A DNA stretch of 64,000 nt from Tepidimonas aquatica (GCF_007556585.1 NZ_VJNA01000011.1:20573-84572); one strand, 5' to 3'; shown: positions 26,447 through 36,671, numbered from the stretch's first letter. A program made the numbers and translations. Notes: generated from the sequence alone by a model not told the origin.

Positions 26447-27724
26447 ATGAGCTTCGGAACCGGACTCTCGGGCCTGAACGCCGCCAGCAAAAACCTGGAC
26501 GTGATCGGTCACAACATCGCCAACGCCAACACCACCGGGATGAAGGCCGGGCGGGCGGAGTTTGCCGAAATGTACGCGGCCTCGCTCGGGGCGGCCGGCG
26601 GCAGCAACGGCGGCATTGGCGTGAGCGTGGCCACCGTGGCCCAGATGTTCACGCAGGGCAATATCAAGGTCACCGGCAACAACATGGACATGGCCATCAA
26701 CGGGGAGGGCTTCTTCTCGGTGCAAATGGCGGACGGCTCCTTGGCCTACACGCGCAACGGCGAGTTCAAGCTCGACCGCGACGGCAACATCATCACCAAC
26801 AATGGGGCCAAGCTGCTCGGGTATCAGACCGACACCGCCGGCAAGCCGACGTCGGTGGAGCCGGTCCCGTTGAACCTGCCGACCGGCAAGAACATCGACC
26901 CCAAGACGTCGACAGAACTCAAGCTGACGATGAACCTGGACTCGCGGGCCGACGTGCAAACGGTCGGTACACCGCTGACAGCGGCCAACAAGGAGTTCGG
27001 CACGTCCCTGAATGTGTACGACACCCTGGGCAATGCGATTCCGGTGCAGCTCTATTTCGTGAAGACGGCGGCCAACGCCTGGGATGTCGTCTCCGTTTAT
27101 CAGCCTACCGATCCGCCGAATACCCCGGCCACGGAAACCAATCTGGGAACGATCTCGTTCGATCCGGCGACCGGCAAGCCCACGCTGCCGCTGACGCTGT
27201 CCAACATCCAGATTGCGGCAGGCGCGGTCAACGCTACGGCCGGACTGCCGGCCGCGAACATCGATGTGGCGCTGAATTTTGGCGATCCCACCAATCCCGC
27301 AGCGGCCACGGTCACGCAGTTTGGCGCCAAGTTTGCGGTTTACGAGGTCGCCCAAGACGGCTATCCCTCTGGCGAGCTGACCTCGATTAACGTGGGGGAA
27401 GACGGTGTCATCACGGCCCGCTACTCCAACGGGGTGAGCCAGGCCAACGGTCAGATCATGCTGACCCGCTTCCGCAACGTCCAGGGGCTACAGCCCGTCA
27501 ACGGCGGGTACTGGCAGAAGACGCAGGCGTCGGGTGACCCCATCATTGGCCAGCCGCTGACCGGCCGCTTCGGCCTGATCCGCTCCGGCGCGCTGGAAGA
27601 GTCCAACGTCGACCTGACGCAGGAGCTGGTCAACATGATCGTGGCGCAGCGGCACTACCAGGCCAATGCGCAGACCATCAAGACGCAGGACCAGGTGCAG
27701 CAAACGCTGGTCAACCTGCGCTGA
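26447..27724 (+). CDS. flgE: Flagellar hook protein FlgE
   Basis: The 425-residue structural subunit of the hook. The conserved N-terminus is SFGTGLSGLNAASKNLDVIG with HNIANANTTGMK. The C-terminus is conserved too (EESNVDLTQELVNMIVAQRH, YQANAQTIKTQDQVQQTLVN). The surface-exposed central part (about residues 150-300) uses less GC-biased codons than its flanks (for example around 27000-27350), which suggests exchange or relaxed selection of the outer domains. Gap to flgD is 31 bases. Confidence 0.97.
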   Translation: MSFGTGLSGLNAASKNLDVIGHNIANANTTGMKAGRAEFAEMYAASLGAAGGSNGGIGVSVATVAQMFTQGNIKVTGNNMDMAINGEGFFSVQMADGSLAYTRNGEFKLDRDGNIITNNGAKLLGYQTDTAGKPTSVEPVPLNLPTGKNIDPKTSTELKLTMNLDSRADVQTVGTPLTAANKEFGTSLNVYDTLGNAIPVQLYFVKTAANAWDVVSVYQPTDPPNTPATETNLGTISFDPATGKPTLPLTLSNIQIAAGAVNATAGLPAANIDVALNFGDPTNPAAATVTQFGAKFAVYEVAQDGYPSGELTSINVGEDGVITARYSNGVSQANGQIMLTRFRNVQGLQPVNGGYWQKTQASGDPIIGQPLTGRFGLIRSGALEESNVDLTQELVNMIVAQRHYQANAQTIKTQDQVQQTLVNLR

Positions 27725-27752
27725 TGTTGGCGCGCTGACGAGGGAGCCGGGT

Positions 27753-28493
27753 ATGGATCGGGTCGTTTTCACCGCGGCGTCGGGCGCGACGGCGGCGCTG
27801 CACCGCCACCAGGTCATCGCGCACAACCTGGCCAACGTCACCACCACGGGGTTTCGCGCGGAGCTGTCCACCTTCCGCGCCGTGCCGCTGCGTGGCGAGG
27901 GCGCGACCACCCGGGTGCACGCGCTGGAGGCCACGCCCGGCTACCTCGACAAGCCCGGCAGCTTGCAAAGCACGGGCCGTGCGCTGGACGTGGCGGCGGT
28001 GGGGCGGGCGTTTTTTGCCATCCAGGCGCTGGACGGTACCGAGGCTTACACGCGCGCGGGTGCGCTGCAGATCGACGCGCAGGGCAACCTGGTCGGGTTC
28101 AACGGGCTGCCGATGCTGGACGCCGGCGGCGCGCCGATCCAGGTGCCCAACGACGCGCAGGTCAGCATCGCGCGCGATGGCACCGTCACCGCCAAGGTGG
28201 GCAACGACGCGCCGCAGGTGCTGGGGCGGCTCAAGCTGGTGACGCCGCCGGAGGGGCAGCGTCTCAAGCGTGGGGACGATGGCCTGTTTCGCGCTCCGGA
28301 CGGGCAGCCACTGCCAGCCGACGACACGGCGCGGCTGGTGGATGGCATGTTGGAAGGCTCCAACGTCGACCCCATCGCCGCGATGGTCGACATGATCGCC
28401 GCCACGCGCCAGTACGAGGCGCAAATGCGCCTGATTCAAAACGCCGACAAAAACGACCAAACCGCCGCGCAGCTGCTCAGCGTCAACGCCTGA
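27753..28493 (+). CDS. flgF: Flagellar proximal rod protein FlgF
   Basis: A 246-residue rod protein. The start [20 protein letters not shown] and the rod motif [20 protein letters not shown] are standard, as is the C-terminal [20 protein letters not shown]. The ATG at 27753 follows an AGGGAG sequence. It lies between flgE and flgG, conserved order. Confidence 0.96.
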   Translation: MDRVVFTAASGATAALHRHQVIAHNLANVTTTGFRAELSTFRAVPLRGEGATTRVHALEATPGYLDKPGSLQSTGRALDVAAVGRAFFAIQALDGTEAYTRAGALQIDAQGNLVGFNGLPMLDAGGAPIQVPNDAQVSIARDGTVTAKVGNDAPQVLGRLKLVTPPEGQRLKRGDDGLFRAPDGQPLPADDTARLVDGMLEGSNVDPIAAMVDMIAATRQYEAQMRLIQNADKNDQTAAQLLSVNA

Positions 28494-28522
28494 GCGCCCG
28501 GCCCCGGACAAGGAGCACGGCC

Positions 28523-29305
28523 ATGATCAATTCGCTGCAGATTGCCAAGACCGGCATGCAGGCCCAGCAAACGCAACTGGACGTCATCGCGCACAACCTG
28601 GCCAACGTGGCCACCGCCGGCTTCAAGCGCGGCACGGCGCTGTTCGAAGACCTGATTTACCAGAACCTGCGCCAAGTGGGCAGCAACACCGCCGACAACG
28701 CCGAGCTGCCCACGGGGCTGCAGATCGGGCTGGGCGTGCGCACGGTGGCCACGGCACGCACCTACAGCCAGGGCAACCTGCAGCAGACCGACAACAACCT
28801 GGATGTGGCCATCAACGGCAACGGGTTTTTCCGCGTGCAGCTGCCCGATGGCTCGGTGGCCTACACGCGCGATGGCAGCTTCAAGCTCAACAACCAGGGC
28901 CAGATCGTCACCAACCAGGGCTACCTGTTGGTGGATACGCCGACCGTGCCGGCCAACGCGCGTAGCCTGACGATCGGCAAGGACGGCCAGGTCAGCGTCG
29001 TCGTGCCGGGGCAGACCGCGCCGCAGGTCATCGGCCAGATTACGCTGGCCAACTTCATCAACCCGGCCGGGCTGGAGCCGCTGGGGCAAAACCTGTTTTT
29101 GGAGTCGCAGGCCTCGGGCGCGCCCAACGAGGGCAACCCCGGCACCGAGGGCTTTGGCCAGGTGCTGCAGGGGTTTTTGGAGAGCTCCAACGTCAACGTG
29201 GTGCAGGAGCTGGTCAATATGATCCAGACGCAGCGCGCCTACGAGCTCAACTCCAAGGCGGTCACCACCTCCGACCAAATGCTGCAGCGCTTGACGCAGC
29301 TGTGA
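28523..29305 (+). CDS. flgG: Flagellar distal rod protein FlgG
   Basis: The 260-residue distal rod subunit, at the usual length. It has [20 protein letters not shown], the FlgG hallmark [20 protein letters not shown], and the C-terminal [20 protein letters not shown]. Strongly conserved throughout. Confidence 0.98.
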   Translation: MINSLQIAKTGMQAQQTQLDVIAHNLANVATAGFKRGTALFEDLIYQNLRQVGSNTADNAELPTGLQIGLGVRTVATARTYSQGNLQQTDNNLDVAINGNGFFRVQLPDGSVAYTRDGSFKLNNQGQIVTNQGYLLVDTPTVPANARSLTIGKDGQVSVVVPGQTAPQVIGQITLANFINPAGLEPLGQNLFLESQASGAPNEGNPGTEGFGQVLQGFLESSNVNVVQELVNMIQTQRAYELNSKAVTTSDQMLQRLTQL

Positions 29306-29332
29306 CGCCGCCACCCACCAGGAGCCGCCGCC

Positions 29333-30022
29333 ATGAACGCCGCCCGCCGCCTGCTTGCGTTGGCCGCCGCTGCCCTGCTGGGCGGCTGCGCCAACCTGTC
29401 GCAAATCCCCGACGTGGACCTGGCCAAGCCGCCCGAAGACGGCATCCGCTACCCGCAGACGCGGCCTGCGGCGGGTGAGCCGCCGAGCGGCTCGCTGTAC
29501 TCGGCGGTGGCGTACCGGCCAGGGTTCGAAGACCACCGCGCGCGCCTGCCGGGCGATGTGCTGACGATCCAGATCACCGAGTCGCTGTCCGCGACGCAAA
29601 GCGCCAAGACCGACGTCAGCCGCGACAGTGGCTTGAGCGCCAGCGTGTCGGCGTTTCCGTTCCTGAGCGCGGCCAACCTGGTGGACCTCAACGCCGGGGC
29701 CCAGAGCAGCAACACCTTCAAAGGCGACGGCAAGACCGAGGCCAGCAACACCTTCCGCGGCTCGATCACCGCGGTGGTCACCGAGGTGCTGCCCAACGGC
29801 CACCTGGTCGTCATCGGCGAAAAGCAAATCGGCGTCAACCAGGCGGTGGACGTGCTGCAGTTCAGCGGCACCGTGGACCCGCGCGCCATCCAGCCCGGCA
29901 ACGTCGTGCCCAGCACCCAGGTGGCCAACGTGCGCGTGCTGTCGCGCGGCCGCGGCGCACCGGCCGATGCGCAGACATTTGGCTGGCTGGCGCGGTTCTT
30001 TTTGACGCTTTTGCCGTTCTAA
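29333..30022 (+). CDS. flgH: Flagellar L-ring lipoprotein FlgH
   Basis: The 229-residue outer-membrane L-ring subunit. The signal peptide ends in a lipobox LLGGC (lipidated Cys19). The family motif GDVLTIQITESLSATQSAKT and the C-terminal GEKQIGVNQAVDVLQFSGTV are present. Stop TAA at the end is followed by flgI after 35 bases. Confidence 0.97.
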   Translation: MNAARRLLALAAAALLGGCANLSQIPDVDLAKPPEDGIRYPQTRPAAGEPPSGSLYSAVAYRPGFEDHRARLPGDVLTIQITESLSATQSAKTDVSRDSGLSASVSAFPFLSAANLVDLNAGAQSSNTFKGDGKTEASNTFRGSITAVVTEVLPNGHLVVIGEKQIGVNQAVDVLQFSGTVDPRAIQPGNVVPSTQVANVRVLSRGRGAPADAQTFGWLARFFLTLLPF

Positions 30023-30057
30023 AGTTTTTCCACAATCGGTTCACGAGGTGATGCGCG

Positions 30058-31176
30058 ATGAACCGATCCAAGCAACTTCTGCGCCGGCTGGCGCTACCCC
30101 TGGTGGCCTGGGCGCTGGCGTGCGCGCCGGCGCTGGCCGCCCGCGTCAAGGATGTGGCCAGCGTGCAGGGTGTGCGCAGCAACCAGCTCGTCGGCTACGG
30201 GCTGGTGGTGGGGTTGGACGGCACGGGCGACCGCAACAACGCCTACGCCACCCGCAGCCTGGCCAACTTCATGCAGCAAATGGGCCTTGCGCTGCCGCAA
30301 GGTGTCACGGTGCAGCCCAAAAACGTCGCCGCGGTGATGGTGACGGCGGAGCTGCCGCCGTTTGCCCGCCCCGGGCAGACGATCGACGTCACGGTGTCGT
30401 CGGTCGGCAGTGCCAAGTCGCTGCGCGGCGGCACGCTGATCCAGACCCCGCTGCGCGGCGCCGACGGGCAGGTCTACGCGCTGGCGCAGGGCAGCCTGGT
30501 GGTGGCCGGGGCCGGGGCATCGGCCGGCGGCAGCAGTGTCACCGTCAACCACCTGAACGCCGGCCGCATCCCGAGCGGCGCGCTGGTGGAGCGCACCGTG
30601 CCGACGCCGCTGCTGTTGGGTGACACCGTCACGCTGGCGCTGCGCGCCGAGGACTTCCAGACCGCCACGCGGGTGGCCACGGCCATCAACCGCGCCATCG
30701 GTGACGGCACGGCGCAGGCGCTGGACGGCCGCACCGTGCAGGTGCGCGCCCCGCGCGACCCCAACGAGCGCGTCGCGTTCCTGGCCAGTCTGGAGGATTT
30801 GCCGGTCGAGCTGGCAGCGCCCACCGCGCGCGTGGTGTTCAACGCCCGCACCGGGTCGGTGGTGCTCAACCAGGCCGTGTCCCTGGCGCCGGCGGCGATC
30901 GCGCACGGCAACCTGTCGATCAGCATCACCTCCACGCCGCAGGTCAGCCAGCCGCCGCCGTTTGCCCCGCCCGGCGCGCAAACCGTGGTCACCGAAAAGG
31001 CCGACATCCAGGTGCAGCAAGAGGGCGGCAAGCTCATCGAGGTGCAGGCCTCGGCGCAGTTGGCCGACGTGGTGCGCGCGCTCAACAAGCTCGGGGCCAC
31101 GCCGGCGGACCTGCTGGCCATCTTGCAGGCGCTCAAGGCCGCCGGGGCGCTCAAAGCCGAGCTGGAGGTGATCTGA
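30058..31176 (+). CDS. flgI: Flagellar P-ring protein FlgI
   Basis: The 372-residue periplasmic P-ring subunit. A Sec signal peptide (RLALPLVAWALACAPALAA) precedes the very conserved start of the mature protein (VKDVASVQGVRSNQLVGYGL, VVGLDGTGDRNNAY). The C-terminus has DVVRALNKLGATPADLLAIL. Assembly depends on FlgA, encoded upstream on the other strand. Confidence 0.98.
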   Translation: MNRSKQLLRRLALPLVAWALACAPALAARVKDVASVQGVRSNQLVGYGLVVGLDGTGDRNNAYATRSLANFMQQMGLALPQGVTVQPKNVAAVMVTAELPPFARPGQTIDVTVSSVGSAKSLRGGTLIQTPLRGADGQVYALAQGSLVVAGAGASAGGSSVTVNHLNAGRIPSGALVERTVPTPLLLGDTVTLALRAEDFQTATRVATAINRAIGDGTAQALDGRTVQVRAPRDPNERVAFLASLEDLPVELAAPTARVVFNARTGSVVLNQAVSLAPAAIAHGNLSISITSTPQVSQPPPFAPPGAQTVVTEKADIQVQQEGGKLIEVQASAQLADVVRALNKLGATPADLLAILQALKAAGALKAELEVI

Positions 31177-31178
31177 CC

Positions 31179-32078
31179 ATGGTGGCCGAGACGCGACTGT
31201 CGCTGGGCGTGCAAGACGCCGCGCGTGGGCTGGCCGCGGACGCCCGCAGCCTCGACGCGCTCAAGGCCAGCGCCGGGCGCGACCCGAAAGCGGCGCTGAA
31301 AGAGACCGCCCGTCAGTTCGAGGCGCTGTTCATGCGCGAGCTGCTCAAGTCCATGCGCGAAGCGACGATGAAAAGTGGCTTGATGGACAACGAGGGCACC
31401 GACATGGGCACCGAGCTGCTGGATGAGCAGTGGGCGCTGAAGATGAGCGGCCTGCCCGGCGGATTGAGCGAAATGATCGAGCGCCAGTTGCAGCAGCAGA
31501 TCGACCCCGCCGCGCGGCGCGCTGCGGCGTCCCCTGCTGCGGTGGCCCCGGCCGCAGCGGCATCGGACGGCGCGGCGCCCAATGGGGTGGTCCCCACCCC
31601 GACGCCGGCGCAGGCGGCCTTTGTGGCGCGGCACCGCGACGTGGCGTTGCAGGTGCAGCGCGAGACCGGCATACCCGCCGCGTTCATGATCGGGCAAGCG
31701 GCGCACGAAACCGGCTGGGGGCGTAGCGAAATCCGCGCCGCCGACGGCAGCAACTCGCACAACCTGTTTGGCATCAAGGCCACCGCGGGCTGGCGCGGCA
31801 AGGTGGCCGAGGTCCTCACCACCGAGTACGTGGACGGCCAGCCGCGCAAGGTGGTGCAGCGCTTTCGCGCCTACGACAGCTACGCCGACGCCTTTCGCGA
31901 CTACGCGCGCCTCATCACCCAAAGCCCGCGCTACCAGGCCGCGGCCCGCAGCGTGCACTCGGCGCAGGCGTACGCGCAGCAGTTGCAGCAGGCCGGCTAC
32001 GCCACCGACCCGCAGTACGCGGCCAAGCTCAGCCGCGTTATCAACACCACGCTGCAGCTGCAGCGCGCGCTGGGCTGA
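31179..32078 (+). CDS. flgJ: Flagellar rod assembly protein / peptidoglycan hydrolase FlgJ
   Basis: A 299-residue bifunctional protein. The N-terminal rod-scaffold domain (about 45-105) has ARQFEALFMRELLKSMREAT. The C-terminal glucosaminidase domain (about 145-299) opens a hole in peptidoglycan for the rod and has IGQAAHETGWGRSEIRAADG, with the catalytic Glu in HETGWG, and NSHNLFGIKA. An Ala-rich linker joins them. It follows flgI by two bases. Confidence 0.97.
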   Translation: MVAETRLSLGVQDAARGLAADARSLDALKASAGRDPKAALKETARQFEALFMRELLKSMREATMKSGLMDNEGTDMGTELLDEQWALKMSGLPGGLSEMIERQLQQQIDPAARRAAASPAAVAPAAAASDGAAPNGVVPTPTPAQAAFVARHRDVALQVQRETGIPAAFMIGQAAHETGWGRSEIRAADGSNSHNLFGIKATAGWRGKVAEVLTTEYVDGQPRKVVQRFRAYDSYADAFRDYARLITQSPRYQAAARSVHSAQAYAQQLQQAGYATDPQYAAKLSRVINTTLQLQRALG

Positions 32079-32098
32079 CGCACCGCAGGGGTTGATCC

Positions 32099-34054
32099 AT
32101 GAGTGCCCTCAACATCGCCACCCGAGCGCTGACCACCAACCAGGCGGTGCTGCAGGTCATTGGCCACAACATCGCCAACGCCAACACCGATGGCTACACG
32201 CGCCAGCGCGTCGAGCTCAACTCGGTGCCCGGGCAGCAACTGGGCAGCGGCTACTTTGGCAAAGGGGTGCAAATCGAAGCCGTCGTGCGCGAGGGCTACA
32301 ACGCCTTTTTGACGCGCGAGTCCAACGCCAACCGCGCCGTGGCCGCGGCCGACGCCACGCGCCTGCAGTACCTGCAGGGGGTGGAGTCGCTGTTCCCGCT
32401 GGGCGATGGCAGCTTGGGCAAGCTGTTGGGTGACGCCCTCAACAGCTGGACCGACGTGGCCTCCAGCCCCAACGACAGCGCCGCGCGGCAGGTGGTGCTG
32501 GACAGGTTCGACGAGCTGGCCGCGCGCATCCGCGACACGTCCGCGCGCATCACCGACATCGCCACCGGAGCGCGCCAGCAGGCCAGCGAAATCACCAATG
32601 AAATCAACCGACTGGCGCAGGCGATCGCCAGCGTCAACGACGCCATCGCGCGCACCCAGGGCAGCGGCGCCAGCCCCAACGATTTGTTGGACCAGCGCGA
32701 TCGGCTCATCGCGCAGCTCAACGAGCAGGTGCAGGTGACCACGTTGCCGGCCGACGACGGCACGCTGTCGGTGTTCGTGGCTGGCAGCCTGCCGCTGGTG
32801 TTGGGTGGCACGGCGGCGCAGCTGCGCACCGCGCGCGCCGACCTGGACGGCGACCGCCAGCTGAAGCTGCAATTCGTGCAGGGTGCCAGTGCCTACGACG
32901 TGCCGCCCGAGTTCATCCCCGGCGGCAAGCTCAAGGGGGTGCTGGACTTCGTCAACCGCGACGTCATCCAAACCCAGGCGGAACTTGGGCGCATGGCGCT
33001 GGCGCTGGCCGACACGTTGAACCGGCAACAACGCAGCGGGCTGGACCTCAACGGCGTGGCCGGGGCAGACCTGTTCAGTCACGGCGCGCTCACGGGCAAA
33101 CCTGCCACGACCAACACCGGCTCGGGCTCGGTCAGCGCCTTGGTTGGCAATGCCACCGCGCTCAAGGCCGAGGACTACACCATTGAGATGACCAGCGCGA
33201 CCCAAGGTCACATTCGGCGCAACAGCGATGGCTGGTACTGGAGTGGTTCGACGTGGCAGGCCAGTGCCCCTAGCACGCCTTTGGCACTGGCCTCGGGCGT
33301 GTCGGTCGATGGATTGACCATCACCGCATCAGGCTCGGCTAGCGCGGGTGACCGGTTCGTGTTGTCGCCAGGAGCCACCGCCGCCGCGTCGTTGCAGATG
33401 GCGCTGTCGCGCCCGGCGGAGCTGGCGGCGGCCAGCCGCGTTTCGCTCTCGTTGGGCACGCCCAACGCTGGCAACGCGAGCATCGAGTCGGTTACGGCCA
33501 CGGTGATACAGGGCGCGTGGGCCATGCCCGCGTTGCCTGCGAACCTGACGTTCACGGCACCCAACACCTTTGCGTTGAGCGGTTTTTTGCCGGCATCGGT
33601 CACGTACACCCCAGGCGAGCCGATGACGTTCACCTATACGTCGGGCGGCAACACGATCGAAGTCAAGCTCACGCTGCGTGGTCAGCCCGCCCCTGGCGAC
33701 GTATTCGTGCTAAACAACACGCCGACCAACGGGGTAAGTTTCAACGGCGGCAACGCGCAAGCCATGCTGGCGTTGCGTGACCAGGTGATGTTCGACGGCA
33801 GCATCAAACTGTCGGAGGGCTATGTGGCGGTGTTCTCCAACCTCGCCTCCCGCGTCAACGAGGCACAAACGCGCGCCACGTTTTCGCAGGCGCAGGCCGA
33901 CGACGCCGAGCAGCGCCGCGCCAATCAGGCAGGCGTCAACCTCGACGAAGAGGCCGCGCGCTTGCTGCAGTTCCAGCAGGCGTATCAAGCCTCGGCCAAA
34001 TATCTGCAGACCGTGCAGTCCATCTTCGACACGCTGATCAGCACCTTCCGTTGA
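32099..34054 (+). CDS. flgK: Flagellar hook-filament junction protein FlgK (HAP1)
   Basis: A 651-residue hook-associated protein joining hook and filament. The N-terminus has NIATRALTTNQAVLQVIGHN and IANANTDGYTRQRVELNSVP. The C-terminus has GVNLDEEAARLLQFQQAYQA with SAKYLQTVQSIFDTLISTF. The region of about residues 335-560 (33100-33780) is an Ala/Thr/Ser-rich variable domain of less GC-biased codons and reads like an exposed, rapidly changing domain. It is exported with the help of FlgN. Confidence 0.96.
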   Translation: MSALNIATRALTTNQAVLQVIGHNIANANTDGYTRQRVELNSVPGQQLGSGYFGKGVQIEAVVREGYNAFLTRESNANRAVAAADATRLQYLQGVESLFPLGDGSLGKLLGDALNSWTDVASSPNDSAARQVVLDRFDELAARIRDTSARITDIATGARQQASEITNEINRLAQAIASVNDAIARTQGSGASPNDLLDQRDRLIAQLNEQVQVTTLPADDGTLSVFVAGSLPLVLGGTAAQLRTARADLDGDRQLKLQFVQGASAYDVPPEFIPGGKLKGVLDFVNRDVIQTQAELGRMALALADTLNRQQRSGLDLNGVAGADLFSHGALTGKPATTNTGSGSVSALVGNATALKAEDYTIEMTSATQGHIRRNSDGWYWSGSTWQASAPSTPLALASGVSVDGLTITASGSASAGDRFVLSPGATAAASLQMALSRPAELAAASRVSLSLGTPNAGNASIESVTATVIQGAWAMPALPANLTFTAPNTFALSGFLPASVTYTPGEPMTFTYTSGGNTIEVKLTLRGQPAPGDVFVLNNTPTNGVSFNGGNAQAMLALRDQVMFDGSIKLSEGYVAVFSNLASRVNEAQTRATFSQAQADDAEQRRANQAGVNLDEEAARLLQFQQAYQASAKYLQTVQSIFDTLISTFR

Positions 34055-34065
34055 CGAGGCCCATC

Positions 34066-35034
34066 ATGTCGACCGTCTACCGCGTAGCCACGGCCTACAG
34101 CTACGACAGCACCATCGGCCGCTTGCAGCGGCGTCAAGCGGAGCTGGCCGAAGCGCAAGACCAGTTGTCGTCGGGCAAGCGCGTGCGCCGCATCAGTGAC
34201 GACCCCGCTGCGGCGGCGCTGGCCGAGCGCGAGCAGGCGCGCATGCAGCGCATCCAGTCCGACCAGCGCGCGCTGGAAGCCGCCCGGCGCAACCTGGAGC
34301 TGGCCGAAAGTACCCTGGCCGACGTCGGCGACCTGTACCACCGTGCCAAAGAGCTGATCGTGCAAGGTGGCAACGGCGCGCTCAACGCCAGCGACCGCGC
34401 CACCATCGCGCAAGAGCTGGATGGCATCCGCGAGCGCCTGCTGGCGCTGGCCAACACGCAAGATACACTGGGGCGGCCGTTGTTCATGGGGTTGGGTATC
34501 ACCGGCACGCAGGGCAAGCCGTTCATCGATACGCCCAGCGTGGGCAGCACCGAGACGTATGGTTTCGACGACCGGCAGGTCGACTGGCAGGGGATGGCAG
34601 GAGGGCCTGCGGCCACCGAGACCACGCTGCCGCACACGATGGACGGGCAGCGCATTTTTGGCTCCACCACCGCCCCGGGTGACAACAGCATCTGGGAAAC
34701 GCTCGATCGCGCCATCATCGCGCTGAACAACACCGCCTTGACACCCAGTCAGCTCAGCGGCGAGCTGGGCACGGCGCTGGGGTACCTGGACCAGCGGCTC
34801 GACGCGGTGCTGGCCGCCCGCGGCCAGTTGGGCGACTGGCTCAACCGCGCCGATGCGATGCAGGCCGCGCTCAAGGCGCGCGAGGACTACCACATCGAAC
34901 AGCAATCGGAACTCACCGACTTGGACATGGTGGCGGCGATTTCGCGCTTCCAGACGCTGCAACTGGGCTACCAGGCCGGGCTGTCGGCCTACAGCCAGGT
35001 GCAGCGCTTGTCGCTGTTTCAATACTTGGCTTGA
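34066..35034 (+). CDS. flgL: Flagellar hook-filament junction protein FlgL (HAP3)
   Basis: A 322-residue flagellin-like junction protein. The N-terminal helix has YSYDSTIGRLQRRQAELAEA with QDQLSSGKRVRRISDDPAAA, the FlgL/flagellin start pattern. The C-terminus has EQQSELTDLDMVAAISRFQT and LQLGYQAGLSAYSQVQRLSL. The ATG at 34066 is chosen over an in-frame TTG at 34051 that overlaps flgK. It is the last gene of the flg run and is convergent with the benzoate-CoA ligase gene 11 bases away. Confidence 0.96.
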   Translation: MSTVYRVATAYSYDSTIGRLQRRQAELAEAQDQLSSGKRVRRISDDPAAAALAEREQARMQRIQSDQRALEAARRNLELAESTLADVGDLYHRAKELIVQGGNGALNASDRATIAQELDGIRERLLALANTQDTLGRPLFMGLGITGTQGKPFIDTPSVGSTETYGFDDRQVDWQGMAGGPAATETTLPHTMDGQRIFGSTTAPGDNSIWETLDRAIIALNNTALTPSQLSGELGTALGYLDQRLDAVLAARGQLGDWLNRADAMQAALKAREDYHIEQQSELTDLDMVAAISRFQTLQLGYQAGLSAYSQVQRLSLFQYLA

Positions 35035-35045
35035 CCTGCGGGGAG

Positions 35046-36671
35046 TTACGCCGCCGGGCGCTGCTGCGCCTCCAGCTCGCGCAGGCGGAAGCGCTGGATC
35101 TTGCCGGTGGCGGTTTTGGGCAGCTCCGCCACGAACGCGATGGCGCGCGGGTACTTGAACGGCGCCAGGTGCTGTTTGCAGTGCGCCTGGATTTCCTCGG
35201 CGGTGGTGCTGGCGCCGGGGCGCAGCACGACGTAGGCTTTGGTTTTGGTCAGGCCGTCGGCGTCGGTGATGCCGATGACCGCGGCTTCCAGCACGGCAGG
35301 GTGGCGCACCAGCGTCGCTTCCACCTCGAACGGCGACACGTAAATGCCGCTGACTTTGAGCATATCGTCGTTGCGGCCGGCGTAGATGTAGCGGCCGTGG
35401 GCGTCGCGCGTGTACTTGTCACCGGTGCGTGTCCACGCGCCCTGAAACGTCTGACGCGAGCGCTCGCGGTCGTTCCAGTACATCAGCGCCGCGCTGGGGC
35501 CGCGCACGTACAGGTCGCCGATGTCGATCGAGCCGTCGGGGTTGGGCGCCATGGGCAAGCCGTCGTCGCCGCGGATTTCCAGTTCGTAGCCGGGCACCGG
35601 CGTGCCGCTGGTGCCGTAGGCCACCGCGCCAGGGCGGTTGGAGCAGTAGATGTGCAGCATCTCCGTGGAGCCAATGCCGTCGATGATGTCGACGCCGAAG
35701 TGCGCCGCCCAGCGCTCGCCGATGTCGCGCGGCAGCGCTTCGCCGGCCGACGAGCACAAGCGCAAGCCGACGTGGTGCCGCTCGGGGAGCTCGGGGTGCG
35801 CCAGCATGCCCGCGTAGCCGGTAGGGGCGCCAAAAAAAACGGTGGGCCGCCGCCCGGCCAGGGTGGGGGTGTTGCCCGTCAACCGGGCGAACACCGCCGT
35901 TGGCGTGGGGCGTTCGGCCATCAGGACGACGCTGGCGCCGACGCTGAGCGGGAAGCTCAGCGCGTTGCCCAAGCCATACGCAAAGAACAGTTTGGCCGCC
36001 GAGAACACCAGGTCATGGGCTTGCAGCCCAAGCACCCCACGTCCGTACAGCTCCGCCGTCCAGTACAGGTTGGCGTGGGTGTGCACGGTGCCCTTGGGTC
36101 GGCCGGTGGAGCCGGACGAGTACAGCCAAAACGCCGGCTCGTCCCCGTGGGTATCGGCAGCGGCGTTGGCAGGAGGGTGGGCGTCCAGCCAGGCATCGAA
36201 GGCGTGCAGGGCCACGCCGCCGGGCTGTGCGGCGTCGGCGCTGCCGCGGCTGACGACGACGCTGTGCACCTCGTGCCCGCCTTGCTGCAACGCCTGCGCC
36301 AGCGTAGGCAGCAACGGCGCCGACACCAGCGCGGCCTGCGCACGCGCATGGCGCAGCTGGTAGGCGTAGTCGTCGGCGGTCAGCAGCGAGTTGACGGCCA
36401 CCGGCACCACCCCGGCGTACAAACAGCCCAGAAACGCCACCACCCAGTCGCTGCTGTCATGCATCAGCAGCAGCACGCGTTCTTCGCGCCGCAGGCCCAG
36501 CGCGCGCAAGGCTTGGGCGCAGCGGCGCACCCGCTCGTGCAGCGCGCCGTAGCGCAGTTCGCCGACGTCGTCGATCAGGGCCGGGCGTTCGGGGTGGGCG
36601 GCGTTGCGCGCCAACAGGTGCGCGGCGAAATTGAAGCGTTCCGGCGGGGCCGGCGGCAGGGTGGGTGGCAT
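35046..36671 (-). CDS. Benzoate-CoA ligase
   Basis: Activates benzoate to benzoyl-CoA with ATP and CoA, the entry step of the box pathway. It is 541 residues, ANL superfamily. The AMP-binding motif is YSSGSTGRPKGTVHTHANLY. The A5-type motif is GIGSTEMLHIYCSNRPGAVA, the hinge RNDDMLKVSGIYVSPFEVE, and the catalytic lysine motif PKTATGKIQRF. The ATG at 36671 is supported by a GAGGAGA ribosome-binding site (36680-36686). The gene is divergent from boxR-boxCBA. Benzoate rather than another aryl acid is inferred from the box neighbours and close similarity to the BCL subfamily. Confidence 0.93.
   Translation of the reverse strand: MPPTLPPAPPERFNFAAHLLARNAAHPERPALIDDVGELRYGALHERVRRCAQALRALGLRREERVLLLMHDSSDWVVAFLGCLYAGVVPVAVNSLLTADDYAYQLRHARAQAALVSAPLLPTLAQALQQGGHEVHSVVVSRGSADAAQPGGVALHAFDAWLDAHPPANAAADTHGDEPAFWLYSSGSTGRPKGTVHTHANLYWTAELYGRGVLGLQAHDLVFSAAKLFFAYGLGNALSFPLSVGASVVLMAERPTPTAVFARLTGNTPTLAGRRPTVFFGAPTGYAGMLAHPELPERHHVGLRLCSSAGEALPRDIGERWAAHFGVDIIDGIGSTEMLHIYCSNRPGAVAYGTSGTPVPGYELEIRGDDGLPMAPNPDGSIDIGDLYVRGPSAALMYWNDRERSRQTFQGAWTRTGDKYTRDAHGRYIYAGRNDDMLKVSGIYVSPFEVEATLVRHPAVLEAAVIGITDADGLTKTKAYVVLRPGASTTAEEIQAHCKQHLAPFKYPRAIAFVAELPKTATGKIQRFRLRELEAQQRPAA

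Noticed and set aside
30020..30046. TAAAGTTT just before flgI, a perfect sigma-28 -35 element
   Set aside because: At the required 11-base spacing the sequence is GTTCACGA, not GCCGATAA; the element includes the flgH stop codon and is probably chance.
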